Below are positions 7,442 through 15,502 of a DNA stretch of 35,530 nt, in pieces; the stretch's first letter is position 1; every line of letters starts with the position of its first letter. Source of the stretch: Leucothrix pacifica (GTDB taxonomy: Bacteria; Pseudomonadota; Gammaproteobacteria; Thiotrichales; Thiotrichaceae); NCBI RefSeq assembly GCF_003172875.1, contig NZ_QGKM01000087.1:1-35530 (forward strand). The letters are read 5' to 3'. The notes below the pieces were generated by a model, which worked only from the letters and a program-made list of their open reading frames with translations, made no database searches and was not told the DNA's origin. A program made the translations under genes and the position numbers.

Positions 7442-8428
7442 ATGATAAGAGGACGCCGGTTACTCGTTTCGGGTGTGACGGTTTTGTTGTCAGTGTTGGC
7501 AAGTGGCGTGTCAGCTGACGAGATTTGGGTATCGAATGAGAAATCGGATACCGTGGTAGTGATTGATACCGACAAGCTCGAAGTGGTGCGCAAATACAAA
7601 GTGGGTGACCGCCCCAGAGGGATTACGTTTTCCAAAGACTACAAACACCTGTACATCTGTGCCTCTGACTCTGACGCGGTGCAGGTAATGGATGTGGAAT
7701 CCGGTGAGATCCTTTATGACTTACCTTCCGGTGAAGATCCCGAGCAATTCGCCTTGCATCCCAATGGCAAGTTGCTTTATATCGCTAATGAAGACGATGG
7801 CATTACCACTGTTGTAGACACTGAAACCAAACGCGTCATTAAGCAGATTAATGTGGGTGTAGAGCCGGAAGGTATGGCGGTCAGTCCAGACGGGAAGACC
7901 ACTATCACCACCTCTGAAACCACTAATATGGCGCATTGGATTGATACTTCTACCAATACTATCTTCGCCAATTCACTGGTGGATGCACGACCTCGACATG
8001 CTGAATTTACTGAAGACGGAAAGCGCCTGTGGGTCAGCTCAGAAATAGGTGGCACGGTCACGGTGTTTAAAACCGAAGACCAAAGTGAAATTGCCAAAAT
8101 TGAGTTTGAAATTGCCGGGGTGCATCCGGATAAAGTCCAGCCTGTCGGTGTGGAGCTGAACAAAGACAATAGCCTCGCATTTGTGGCTTTGGGGCCAGCC
8201 AATCACATCGCCGTGATCGATACCACCAACTATAAGGTTCTGAAATATATTCTGGTGGGTAAGCGGGTATGGCACATGGCGTTTTCACCGGATTACACCA
8301 AACTGTTCACCACCAACGGTGTGTCAGGCGATGTCAGTGTGATTGATCTGGAAAAGCTGGAAGCGATTAAATCGATCAAAGTAGGGCGTTTTCCTTGGGG
8401 AGCGGCTGCACGACCCACGCAGAATTAA
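7442..8428 (+). CDS. YVTN-type beta-propeller protein of the PQQ-ABC module
   Basis: The start at ATG 7442, with AAGGAG 7 bp upstream, gives 328 residues; an upstream in-frame ATG at 7397 lies inside the previous gene. A signal peptide (MIRGRRLLVSG...SGVSA) is followed by roughly seven YVTN/NHL-like blades. Examples are EIWVSNEKSDTVVVIDTD, HLYICASDSDAVQVMDVE, LLYIANEDDGITTVVDTE and LAFVALGPANHIAVIDTT. It matches the PQQ-dependent catabolism-associated beta-propeller family (TIGR03866 type, LutD-like). It lies 4 bp after the binding-protein gene in the same operon. It is periplasmic; the blades may bind the ABC ligand or the dehydrogenase, but the role is unproven. Confidence 0.88.
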   Translation: MIRGRRLLVSGVTVLLSVLASGVSADEIWVSNEKSDTVVVIDTDKLEVVRKYKVGDRPRGITFSKDYKHLYICASDSDAVQVMDVESGEILYDLPSGEDPEQFALHPNGKLLYIANEDDGITTVVDTETKRVIKQINVGVEPEGMAVSPDGKTTITTSETTNMAHWIDTSTNTIFANSLVDARPRHAEFTEDGKRLWVSSEIGGTVTVFKTEDQSEIAKIEFEIAGVHPDKVQPVGVELNKDNSLAFVALGPANHIAVIDTTNYKVLKYILVGKRVWHMAFSPDYTKLFTTNGVSGDVSVIDLEKLEAIKSIKVGRFPWGAAARPTQN

Positions 8429-8518
8429 TCAATCAAATAGTTGTTTAGAAACGAACGGGAGTGTGGCCTTCAGTGGACATGCTACCCATTTTAAATGTTA
8501 GGAAAGGAGAGGAAATTT

Positions 8519-8962
8519 ATGAAAGGTGCATTGTTTTTAGCGGCCAGTTTATTATTCACAGGGGCGGTTATCGCCGATGATGATGACGATAAGCAAGAGT
8601 TGGGTATGGCGGGCTTATTATCAGGCTCGAATAAAGTTGATTTACCTGAAGTAGTGTTATCCGTGGGGGAGCCGCTGGGCGGCCCTTGGGAGCTAAAATC
8701 CGGCACTTATTATGAAGTTGAATTCACCGCTGATGGTTCTGGTGAAATCGGGCTGGATATCTCAGAATTCTCACGTGCTGTGTGGATTGATGAGGTGGTC
8801 ATCGAAGGTTTGGAAATTCGCCCCTATGGCGTTGAGTCGATCGAGTTTGATGATGCTGGTACTATGGAAATCGGCTTTGTCGCGGTTAAGCCCGGCAAGT
8901 ACACCATACGCATTCCCGGTAGTACCGGAAAAACTCAAAAACTGGATATCGAGATTAAATAG
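8519..8962 (+). CDS. Small exported beta-rich protein of the PQQ-ABC module, unknown function
   Basis: The ATG at 8519 has AAAGGAGAGG directly upstream; the ATG at 8495 lies ahead of this site. The 147-residue product has a signal peptide (MKGALFLAASLLFTGAVIA), then an acidic run DDDDDK and a cupredoxin- or Ig-like beta pattern (YYEVEFTADGSGEIGL, MEIGFVAVKPGKYTIRIPG). No Cys/His/Met copper-site set is evident, so I do not call it a cupredoxin. It is found between the propeller and the ATPase, whose GTG overlaps its stop codon by one base. The mature N-terminal acidic cluster could bind a metal, which is only a suggestion. Confidence 0.78.
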   Translation: MKGALFLAASLLFTGAVIADDDDDKQELGMAGLLSGSNKVDLPEVVLSVGEPLGGPWELKSGTYYEVEFTADGSGEIGLDISEFSRAVWIDEVVIEGLEIRPYGVESIEFDDAGTMEIGFVAVKPGKYTIRIPGSTGKTQKLDIEIK

Positions 8963-9675
8963 TGACAGACATTATTCTGGAGAATGTTGACTTTTCCTAT
9001 GGAAAAAAAACGGTGCTCAAAGACTTTTCCTTGAGCATTCAGGGGGATGGTTTTACTGCGCTACTTGGTGCTAACGGCGCGGGTAAGTCAACCACCTTTA
9101 ACCTGATCTCCGGAATACTCACGCCTGATAGCGGCAAGGTCATGATTGGTGGTGTGGATGCGCATGATCGTACGCAGCGTCACACCGCCAATATGGGCTT
9201 TGTGTTTCAGGAAAACACCTTAGATCTCGAACTGTCAGTCCAGCAAAACATGCGTTATTTCGCCGGACTGTACGGCCTGAAAAACTATCAGGAACGCTCG
9301 GAAGCACTGCTAAAGGAATTTGGTCTATGGGCACAACGTGCGGATAAAGCGGCTAGTCTAAATGGCGGGCATCGCAGACGTTTGGAAATCGTGCGGGCGA
9401 TGCTACCGAATCCGGAAATTCTCATCTTAGACGAGCCAACCAGCGGGCTTGATCCCACCATACGCCAAGAGATTTCTAATCAAGTCCATGCCTTAGCCAA
9501 GCAGGGCGTCAATGTGGTTTGGATTACCCATCTGCTCGATGAAATCGAAGAACACGACCAAGTGATTCTATTGGAAAAGGGCCAGATAAAAGAGCAGGGC
9601 ACCTTTGCCGAGCTGGGCGGCGCGCAGGGAATCAAATCCAAATTTGTGGCTAAAGAAGAGTTGTTACAACTATGA
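8962..9675 (+). CDS. ABC transporter ATPase, PQQ-alcohol-dehydrogenase associated (LutE/Ped type)
   Basis: A GTG start at 8962 overlaps the previous TAG by one base. The 237 residues include Walker A GANGAGKST, Q-loop MGFVFQENTLDLELS, the family-typical signature LNGGHRRRLEIVRAM (instead of LSGGQ), Walker B ILILDEPTSGLDP and H-loop WITHLLDE. This is the TIGR03864-type ATPase, partner of the ABC-2 permease that follows with a 4-bp ATGA overlap. ABC-2 systems are usually exporters, whereas related Lut/Ped modules are genetically linked to lanthanide-dependent growth. Direction of transport is therefore open. Confidence 0.92.
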   Translation: MTDIILENVDFSYGKKTVLKDFSLSIQGDGFTALLGANGAGKSTTFNLISGILTPDSGKVMIGGVDAHDRTQRHTANMGFVFQENTLDLELSVQQNMRYFAGLYGLKNYQERSEALLKEFGLWAQRADKAASLNGGHRRRLEIVRAMLPNPEILILDEPTSGLDPTIRQEISNQVHALAKQGVNVVWITHLLDEIEEHDQVILLEKGQIKEQGTFAELGGAQGIKSKFVAKEELLQL

Positions 9676-10454
9676 GTGCGATGCGAGCCATCATCTGGCG
9701 GGAATTACTGCGATTTTTACATCAGCGTGAACGTTTCGTTGCGGCGTTGGTGCGTCCTTTGGTGTGGCTGCTGATCTTTGGCGCTGGATTTCGGGCGGCG
9801 TTGGGATTGGCGATCTATCCGCCTTATGACACCTACATCCGTTATGAAACCTATATCGTGCCTGGGCTGTGCGGGATTATCGTGCTGTTCAACGGCATGC
9901 AATCCGCACTGAGTATTGTTTATGACCGTGAAATGGGTTCGATGAAGCTATTGTTGGTTGCGCCGATTTCACGCCAGTGGATGCTGTTTTCAAAGCTGAT
10001 TGCCAGTGCGTCGGTGGGTTTGCTGCAGGTGTGGACGTTTCTGCTGATTGCTTACTTGTTTGGGATACGCGTCGAGCCGATGGGCTACCTATTGGCGACT
10101 CCGGCGATCTTTCTAACCGCGCTAATGTTGGGTGCGTTGGGGTTGGCGATTTCCACGCTGATTACGAAATTGCAGAACTTTGCGGGAGTGATGAATTTTG
10201 TGATCTTCCCGATGTTTTTTGCATCGACCGCGCTTTATCCCTTGTGGCGAATTCAGGAAAATGCACCTTGGCTGGCAAAGGTGGTGGAGTTTAACCCGTT
10301 TACGCATGGGGTGGAGCTGATACGGTTTACGCTTTATGGGAAGTTGGAGTGGGTTAATTTGGTGGTTGTGGTGGCGTGCTTGGGCGTGTTTTTTGGGCTG
10401 GCTATTTGGGGGTATCAGTCTAAGCGGGGGGCTTTGAAAAGGAAGTTTAGGTGA
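9672..10454 (+). CDS. pedC: ABC-2 type permease, PedC family
   Basis: The 260-residue membrane protein has about six helices (for example LVWLLIFGAGFRAALGL, WTFLLIAYLFGI, FLTALMLGALGLAIS, LVVVVACLGVFFGLAIW). It has the NodJ/ABC-2 pattern AMRAIIWRELLRFLHQRERF at the start and MNFVIFPMFFASTALYPL in the fifth segment. The PQQ-linked permease family is named after PedC of P. putida. It overlaps the ATPase by 4 bp and is the last gene of the plus-strand module. The G-rich end of the gene is followed by 60 bp and then the converging hip genes. Confidence 0.88.
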   Translation: MSAMRAIIWRELLRFLHQRERFVAALVRPLVWLLIFGAGFRAALGLAIYPPYDTYIRYETYIVPGLCGIIVLFNGMQSALSIVYDREMGSMKLLLVAPISRQWMLFSKLIASASVGLLQVWTFLLIAYLFGIRVEPMGYLLATPAIFLTALMLGALGLAISTLITKLQNFAGVMNFVIFPMFFASTALYPLWRIQENAPWLAKVVEFNPFTHGVELIRFTLYGKLEWVNLVVVVACLGVFFGLAIWGYQSKRGALKRKFR

Positions 10455-10514
10455 GATACTTTCCTAACTTTTCCTTTAATAGTTAACAAAGTACTTAATC
10501 CTAAAAAGTAGTAA

Positions 10515-10808
10515 CTATTTCAAGTGGTTACTCTTTGAGCATACTCCCATAGCTAGTCCAAACGGCTGAAGCAACTTATCAGCAGTCTTTATAGTCGGAC
10601 TAACCCGACCAGCCTCAATATTTTGAATAGTTCGCTCTGCCACCCCCGTCATCCGTGAGTACTCCACAACAGTCAAGCGCGTACGAGTTCGCAAAGTTCG
10701 CAATGCCGTCATTAAAGACATTCCCGGTTGCTCCCGAATCTCATCAAGCAGTGCTTTACGTATTTCAATTTCTTCAAAAGGAGACAGTGGGGTGTAGCGT
10801 TTATCCAT
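10515..10808 (-). CDS. hipB: HipB-like antitoxin, Xre-family DNA-binding protein
   Basis: The ATG at 10808 overlaps the hipA stop by 8 bp; a TTG at 10823 is in frame upstream. The 97 residues contain an Xre/Cro helix-turn-helix at about 45-90 (LTVVEYSRMTGVAERTIQNIE followed by GRVSPTIKTADKLLQPFGLA). This is the expected antitoxin and autorepressor of the HipA kinase. Gene order is toxin first, antitoxin second, the reverse of the E. coli hipBA operon. The N-terminal extension YTPLSPFEEIEIRKALLDEI may contact HipA. Confidence 0.82.
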   Translation of the reverse strand: MDKRYTPLSPFEEIEIRKALLDEIREQPGMSLMTALRTLRTRTRLTVVEYSRMTGVAERTIQNIEAGRVSPTIKTADKLLQPFGLAMGVCSKSNHLK

Positions 10809-12108
10809 GACTGAGTGCTCCAAGTTGGTTGGAAATATCTTCGCATCGCTGACTAAATCGCGTGATGATAGCGTCGTCTACAAAGAGTCGTTTCATTTCT
10901 GTCGGTAGCTGGCTGACTGGCTCTGCCATTTGCTGTAGCGCCTGAACAATGGGATAATTGCTCAAGCCAGTTGCCTCCTCGGTTTGTGAGATAACCGATT
11001 GCCAGAGTGGGGCACCTAAATCATCATAATCCCAACGAGTCGTTCTGGCGATGCCATCTGGGTGCAGCACCATCGGGGCAAAATCAAAGAGCGGTGTTAG
11101 TCCAATCCAGCCATTTTCTTTGCGTGTGATGGCGGTATTTCGACCGTGATTATCAGTATTACCTAACGCAACATTGGCAATGTCACGTTTCAGGTATTCA
11201 ATGATTTCTTGTAATGGATTGGTACAGCTAGCGGCCAGTTTTTTACAGACTTCATTGTGAGAAAGTCTTGTGCCGAACCCGCTGCGTTGGCACAAAGAAT
11301 ATAAACTTTCTTGGGCATGTCGAGCCACCACGGGCTGCTCTGAACCAATACATTCACGGTCAAAGCGTTTGATAAATAGTGCGCGTTGATCGAATATTAG
11401 TGATCCATGGACACGTAAACCAAGGAAACGTGCGAGTTCCATCCAGATAGATTCAAGCTGTAAGATGGTATTCAGCGCGAGATTATCGCCACGTGAGAAT
11501 TTAACCAGCCAATGCGCTTTCGCCTGATCATCCGGTAGTTGATGATCTAAGTAGAATAAACCGCTGGCATCTTGCGTCAGTAATAACTTTGGCCATTCCC
11601 CCTGTACGCCTGAAGAACCAGCAATAAATAGGCCATGTTGGGCAAGATGTTCAGTGAAGTCTTCCCCACGTGTTGCAATGCTGTCCTGAGTGAAACCTTG
11701 AGGTTCGCTGGAGCGTCTGGACTGAAGCCATTCGGTTGCTTCGCGAATTCGGCAATTACCAATGGGATTGCTGGCACCAGCCATGAGTAGGGACCAATCT
11801 GCATCCTGTCCGGCATTGGGAGGGAGTTGTAATTGCCTTAGTAGCTCTTGCCTGCCATAGCCTTGCGGCAATAAGTCCATGATGAAGCCTGGCCACTGTT
11901 CTGACTGTGTTGCATCCAAAGTAACGGGAAGGTTCCATGCGATAGCATTGGCGTCTTGTTTACCCATGTGTTCGATAGCGTGGCTTGTTGTATAGGCGAT
12001 GTAGTTTTTAGCTTGCCAACCACGTGAGGGTGGATCGAATAAGCTGAGGCTCGCGACATCTTGCCATGAGTGGTTTAGGTAGAGCTGTAATACGCAATGA
12101 TTTTCCAT
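10801..12108 (-). CDS. hipA: HipA-family Ser/Thr kinase toxin
   Basis: The 435-residue protein has a HipA N-terminal domain and a C-terminal kinase domain. Visible residues are a P-loop-like SSGVQGEWPKLLL at 165-177, the ATP lysine in LVKFSRGDN (K203), IKRFDRE at 247, the catalytic loop GNTDNHGRN (D319, N324) and the metal-binding DFAP (D342). All key residues are present, so the kinase looks active. HipA-type toxins phosphorylate tRNA synthetases or other targets to arrest growth; the target here is unknown. It starts at ATG 12108, which is embedded in the candidate operator, and is coupled to hipB. Confidence 0.88.
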   Translation of the reverse strand: MENHCVLQLYLNHSWQDVASLSLFDPPSRGWQAKNYIAYTTSHAIEHMGKQDANAIAWNLPVTLDATQSEQWPGFIMDLLPQGYGRQELLRQLQLPPNAGQDADWSLLMAGASNPIGNCRIREATEWLQSRRSSEPQGFTQDSIATRGEDFTEHLAQHGLFIAGSSGVQGEWPKLLLTQDASGLFYLDHQLPDDQAKAHWLVKFSRGDNLALNTILQLESIWMELARFLGLRVHGSLIFDQRALFIKRFDRECIGSEQPVVARHAQESLYSLCQRSGFGTRLSHNEVCKKLAASCTNPLQEIIEYLKRDIANVALGNTDNHGRNTAITRKENGWIGLTPLFDFAPMVLHPDGIARTTRWDYDDLGAPLWQSVISQTEEATGLSNYPIVQALQQMAEPVSQLPTEMKRLFVDDAIITRFSQRCEDISNQLGALSHG

Positions 12109-12174
12109 TATGGTATTATAATAACATATATAGATCGGGATGGTATTCTATATCCGTACTATTGTAACCATAAT
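12107..12174. promoter_or_regulatory. Candidate hip operator/promoter region
   Basis: This AT-rich stretch contains ATGGTATT twice (12110-12117 and 12140-12147, 30 bp apart). The end sequences ATTATGGT (12107-12114) and ACCATAAT (12167-12174) are inverted copies. The first overlaps the hipA start codon. HipB-type antitoxins bind such inverted repeats to repress their own operon. The remaining bases to 12243 show nothing else. Confidence 0.4.
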
Positions 12175-12243
12175 ATGGCTTGTCGATTTTACTGGGGATG
12201 TTGGTTTTACTAGAAAATTATTGATCAAGCTTGAATAACCACC

Positions 12244-12960
12244 TCACCAACTAAACTCAACCAACTCAAACACATAACGCCCACCCTTAAACACTCGGGC
12301 ATCTAATGGCTCAGTGCGCTCCAGTTTCACCAAGCCCACGCCTGGCGCATACCACTCACGTGTTTTAATCGGTATATCCTGATAACCCGTCAGTGGGTCA
12401 GCAAACATTGTCAGCGTCGCTTCACCTTCTACCAGCAGGCAATTCTCAAATTTTCCTGCGGCAACCTCTACCGTTTCATCCCGCGATACGATGCGGTAAT
12501 TCATGACAAAGTCTTGTATTGCATTGGCACTGACGATTGTCGAAGGGCCAACCATGTTAATGACATAACTGGTGGTTGTAGAAGACCAGCGGCGGTCAGA
12601 GTCATCGGTGGGTAGCGGTAATACCATTCGCGGTGGGTCATCGACAACAGGATGCGTTTCGAATAGTGTCCGGCTGGCATAACGATAGATGCCGTCAGTC
12701 TTTCGCATCAGATAGTAATCCCGATTGTCATTGGTGCGGCGTATACTCATCATTTGGTTATTGATTTCTGTAGTACCGATATTAGTGACGGTATAAATGC
12801 CTTGTTTTTGCTTATCTGAGGGCGTGATTAATTGGTAGTGATATCGCCAGCTCAGCCCCTTATCAAGTGGGAAATAATCTGTGGCATCTGGCTCGGTACT
12901 ACAAGCGGTTATGCCTAAAACCAATAGCGTGAATAATGCGTTTTTTAGTAAACGAGGCAT
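12244..12960 (-). CDS. Outer-membrane-type lipoprotein of unknown function
   Basis: The 238-residue protein has a lipobox LGITAC with the lipidated Cys at position 20, followed by STEPD, which does not match an inner-membrane retention signal. The mature part begins YFPLDKGLSWRYHYQL and is beta-rich (MSIRRTNDNRDYYLM, FENCLLVEGEATLTMF, REWYAPGVGLVKLER). The ending resembles lipoproteins that act as small beta-barrel or lipocalin-like carriers. I do not recognise a named family. It is the last gene of the importer/TolQ/ExbD-like operon, 2 bp after the two-TM gene, so it is probably the outer-membrane end of that envelope system. Confidence 0.8.
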   Translation of the reverse strand: MPRLLKNALFTLLVLGITACSTEPDATDYFPLDKGLSWRYHYQLITPSDKQKQGIYTVTNIGTTEINNQMMSIRRTNDNRDYYLMRKTDGIYRYASRTLFETHPVVDDPPRMVLPLPTDDSDRRWSSTTTSYVINMVGPSTIVSANAIQDFVMNYRIVSRDETVEVAAGKFENCLLVEGEATLTMFADPLTGYQDIPIKTREWYAPGVGLVKLERTEPLDARVFKGGRYVFELVEFSW

Positions 12961-12962
12961 CG

Positions 12963-13472
12963 CTATTTCTCCGGCAATGCTTGCTTTGGCAGGTTGGAGA
13001 ATTCAATCAGTTGGGGTGTTTCACCGGCATATCCTTCGGCGATTTGTTTAGCGCCTGCTTCCAGTTTGACTGTACCTAGCTGTAATTCACCATTGCGCAT
13101 ATTCCGCAATGCTTCCTGTGCTGCGCTGTGTAGTCGTTTAGAATAGGGCATCACGTAGGCGCGAGGTTGTTCTGCAGGTGTGAAGCTAGAGAGGTCGGTT
13201 GCCCAGAGAAAAATCGTCCCTGCTACGCCTTCTTCCTTATTGGGTTCTTCGATCACCGCTCCATGTAGCAGAAATTTCTCCGGTACTGCATTACTGCTGG
13301 GCCAGCCTTGCGAACGATCCCAGCCCTGATAAGCGATCCAGTAACTGCAACTGACTACCAGCACCAGCAACAAACGCAGCACCCAATGTAGGCGACTGAA
13401 TACCAATACCAGAGCTAACAGTGCCAGCACCACAACATTGACGGTTATAAGCAGCAGGATAGATTCATTCAT
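12963..13472 (-). CDS. Two-TM membrane protein of unknown function in the TolQ/ExbD-like operon
   Basis: The 169-residue protein has two adjacent N-terminal hydrophobic helices (about 4-24 and 29-48) and a soluble domain of about 120 residues (GVAGTIFLWATDLSSFTPAEQPRA, broken by loops). Its ATG overlaps the ExbD-like stop as TAATG. The soluble part should face the periplasm if both helices cross the membrane with the N-terminus outside, but topology is uncertain. No known domain is recognised. Tight coupling on both sides argues that it is part of one complex with its neighbours. Confidence 0.78.
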   Translation of the reverse strand: MNESILLLITVNVVVLALLALVLVFSRLHWVLRLLLVLVVSCSYWIAYQGWDRSQGWPSSNAVPEKFLLHGAVIEEPNKEEGVAGTIFLWATDLSSFTPAEQPRAYVMPYSKRLHSAAQEALRNMRNGELQLGTVKLEAGAKQIAEGYAGETPQLIEFSNLPKQALPEK

Positions 13473-14083
13473 TATTGATCACCAAGCAGTGAGGTTTGTA
13501 GGGTGTTGATGTTTTCAACCTTGCCTTGATTATTTAAGGTGAAACGCACTGCGGTTTTTTCGTCACCTTCTTTTTTTAGCGTGACGGTTGCGTAGTGCAA
13601 TACTTTGAGTGTCGGGTTTACCTCGGCCACATAAATCGTGACAGGGACTTCCAGCTGGTCCTTGCTTTTGTAGTAGTGCACATTCACGATGAATTCACCG
13701 GGTGGGCGACCACGGATGGTGACGACTTCCTGATTCAGCGGGTTAATGATTTCTTTTCCGTCTACTTGCTGGGTGTCATTGGTCAGACCACGGTCATCCC
13801 GGTCCAGATGCATCAGTCCGTTTTGTGCTTGCTTAAACCAGACCTTGGAGCCTTGTGGTCCCTGTACCCATGTGTCGATGTCATTGGCGTTTCCATCTTC
13901 CCAGCTGACAGTAATCAGGAATTCCGCTTTGGGGTTAATAATGCCGCTTTTAGCTGGTGGGTTGATCAGGAGTAGGGAGATCAGAAACAGAAAGGTAAAA
14001 GTGAGCAGGGCGTTAAACAACAGATCAGTAAACGGATCACTGCCCGAGTCACTGATGCGCTGGCGTGAGCGAAACAGGGCCAT
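13472..14083 (-). CDS. ExbD/TolR-like one-TM protein with unusual C-terminal beta domain
   Basis: The start at ATG 14083 overlaps the TolQ-like stop (TAATG), giving 203 residues; the longer frame to 14146 lies within the upstream gene. The single membrane helix (about 19-40, DPFTDLLFNALLTFTF) carries an Asp at position 20, where ExbD/TolR have their essential proton-accepting Asp. The periplasmic part is not the usual TolR domain. It is a beta sandwich with FLITVSWEDGNANDIDTWVQ near 55-74, resembling DUF2135/YfaP-like proteins with their DIDLHV motif. It likely works with the TolQ-like protein as an ion-driven motor or stator. The C-terminal ligand is unknown. Confidence 0.75.
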   Translation of the reverse strand: MALFRSRQRISDSGSDPFTDLLFNALLTFTFLFLISLLLINPPAKSGIINPKAEFLITVSWEDGNANDIDTWVQGPQGSKVWFKQAQNGLMHLDRDDRGLTNDTQQVDGKEIINPLNQEVVTIRGRPPGEFIVNVHYYKSKDQLEVPVTIYVAEVNPTLKVLHYATVTLKKEGDEKTAVRFTLNNQGKVENINTLQTSLLGDQ

Positions 14084-14877
14084 TAGTGAGTCTGTTCCTG
14101 TTGCATGTCGGTTTGACTCTGAGTCTGGTTGGCCTGTTGTACCCAAGTCATTACGCGCAGTAGCAATTGATCTGCACAGTGATCCAGTAGCAGGTATTGC
14201 ACGCCCAATATCATACTGCCGACCAAGCCCAATAGGGTGGTATTGAGTGCCACCATCATGCCTTGAGTCATTTGTTGCATCAGCCGTTGCACTTGTTCGA
14301 TATCCACTGAGTCCAATTCGCCGATGGAGGTCAACATCATAATAAAACCGATCACTGTACCGAGTAATCCCAGTTTGATCATGGCTCCAGCGCTAAACCA
14401 ACCGAAGGCGTGTTGATAGTGAAAGTGTTCTGCGAGGAGTTCGCCATTCAGAGCAAGGTTGTCGGGTTGCCTATTGTCGCGGTGACTAAGCATTAGTGAT
14501 AGCTGCGTGGAAAGTACAGTTGCTTGTGTTTGATTGGTGTTTAGGGTGATTTGTTTGTTTTGCCAGCGAAGCAACTCTAATTCTAGTCGTGTCAGTTGGT
14601 AACTTCGGTAGGCACAATGCACACTCGTTAATGCCGTGAGAATAAGTAATACAACGCTAATGCGGGTTTGATCTGCTGCGAGTACATCCGGCAAAAGACC
14701 GGTTTCCCAGGTGAGCATGACCATAAACAGTAAAAGTCCGGCTAACCATAGCCAACTGAGCAACGGTGTGGCGGAGAAGCTTTTGGTATCAGTACTTTGT
14801 TGCTTTTGTTTGATCACAGGGAATAGCGGCTTACTGCTTGGTAATACTGATTTGCTTATGTCAGAAGTCTCTTGCAT
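14083..14877 (-). CDS. TolQ/ExbB/MotA-like proton channel protein
   Basis: The ATG at 14877 gives 264 residues; an upstream frame to 14958 overlaps the ATPase gene. Four hydrophobic segments lie at about 38-57, 73-92, 158-184 and 206-230. The last two carry the MotA/ExbB pattern GLLGTVIGFIMMLTSI and MTQGMMVALNTTLLGLVGS. With the next gene it forms a Tol/Exb-type pair. No TonB, TolA, TolB or Pal gene is near, so the power output is not the classic Tol or TonB route. It lies 28 bp after an ABC importer ATPase and shares its operon, a combination I do not know from described systems. Confidence 0.85.
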   Translation of the reverse strand: MQETSDISKSVLPSSKPLFPVIKQKQQSTDTKSFSATPLLSWLWLAGLLLFMVMLTWETGLLPDVLAADQTRISVVLLILTALTSVHCAYRSYQLTRLELELLRWQNKQITLNTNQTQATVLSTQLSLMLSHRDNRQPDNLALNGELLAEHFHYQHAFGWFSAGAMIKLGLLGTVIGFIMMLTSIGELDSVDIEQVQRLMQQMTQGMMVALNTTLLGLVGSMILGVQYLLLDHCADQLLLRVMTWVQQANQTQSQTDMQQEQTH

Positions 14878-14905
14878 GGCTATCCCTTTTTTATGATCAC
14901 CGAAG

Positions 14906-15502
14906 CTAAGGTGATTGAAGTGTGGCCGGCTTCCCGTGCATCCGAATTGCCTCAGCATTCAGGATTTCCGCCTCTGTCTCATCATGTGTGACATGCACCA
15001 GTGTCGCACCAGATTGATCAAGCAAATTGCGGGTTAACTCCAGCATATCAGCCTTCAGCGCAGGGTCGAGTGAGGTGAATGGCTCATCCAATAGCACCAA
15101 ATCCGCATGGCTTAGGAAAGTTCTGGCAAGAGCAAGACGACGTTGTTGCCCCAGAGAAAGTTGCCTCGGAAAGTGCTGCCCTTTATCGCCAAGCCCCACC
15201 AGTTCCAGAGCATTATGCGCATCGGCCTGGGTAGACTTTGGATGAAAAATCATCAGGTTCTGATAGCAGTTTCTCCACTCTAACAAGTTTGGCCCCTGAA
15301 ACATAAAAGCGATGGTATCGGGACGGTTTACTTGACCGTCATAGCTCTTATCTAAGCCCGCAATAATACGCAGCAAGGTCGATTTACCAATGCCAGATGG
15401 CCCGAGCAAACACACTCGTTGTCCGGCTTGTAGCGTCAGTTGGCAAGGTCCGAGAATCTGCTGTTTGCCAAAGGTTTTACCTTGCACGTTTACATCAAGC
15501 AT
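14906..15502 (-). CDS. ABC importer ATPase, TauB/SsuB-like, short form
   Basis: The ATG at 15502 has TTGGAGG 6 bp upstream and overlaps the permease stop by 8 bp. The product is 198 residues with Walker A GPSGIGKSTLL, Q-loop IAFMFQGPNLLEW, signature LSLGQQRRLALAR, Walker B LVLLDEPF and H-loop VTHDETEAE. All catalytic motifs are present. It is about 50 residues shorter than usual TauB/SsuB ATPases because it ends soon after the H-loop, so it lacks a regulatory tail. It should energise the permease and binding protein upstream. Confidence 0.9.
   Translation of the reverse strand: MLDVNVQGKTFGKQQILGPCQLTLQAGQRVCLLGPSGIGKSTLLRIIAGLDKSYDGQVNRPDTIAFMFQGPNLLEWRNCYQNLMIFHPKSTQADAHNALELVGLGDKGQHFPRQLSLGQQRRLALARTFLSHADLVLLDEPFTSLDPALKADMLELTRNLLDQSGATLVHVTHDETEAEILNAEAIRMHGKPATLQSP

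Noticed and set aside
8519-8962. Cupredoxin assignment for the small exported protein
   Set aside because: The beta pattern is compatible, but no Cys-His-Met copper-site set can be seen.
10515-12108. HipBST-type three-gene system
   Set aside because: Only a full-length HipA kinase and one HipB-like protein are present; no separate small HipS is seen.
13746-14246. Plus-strand open frame of 166 codons over the ExbD-like and TolQ-like genes
   Set aside because: It is antisense to two coupled genes whose products show clear membrane and family motifs.
12244-14877. The TolQ/ExbD-like group as a Tol-Pal or TonB system
   Set aside because: No TolA, TolB, Pal, TonB or receptor gene is present, and the ExbD-like head domain differs.
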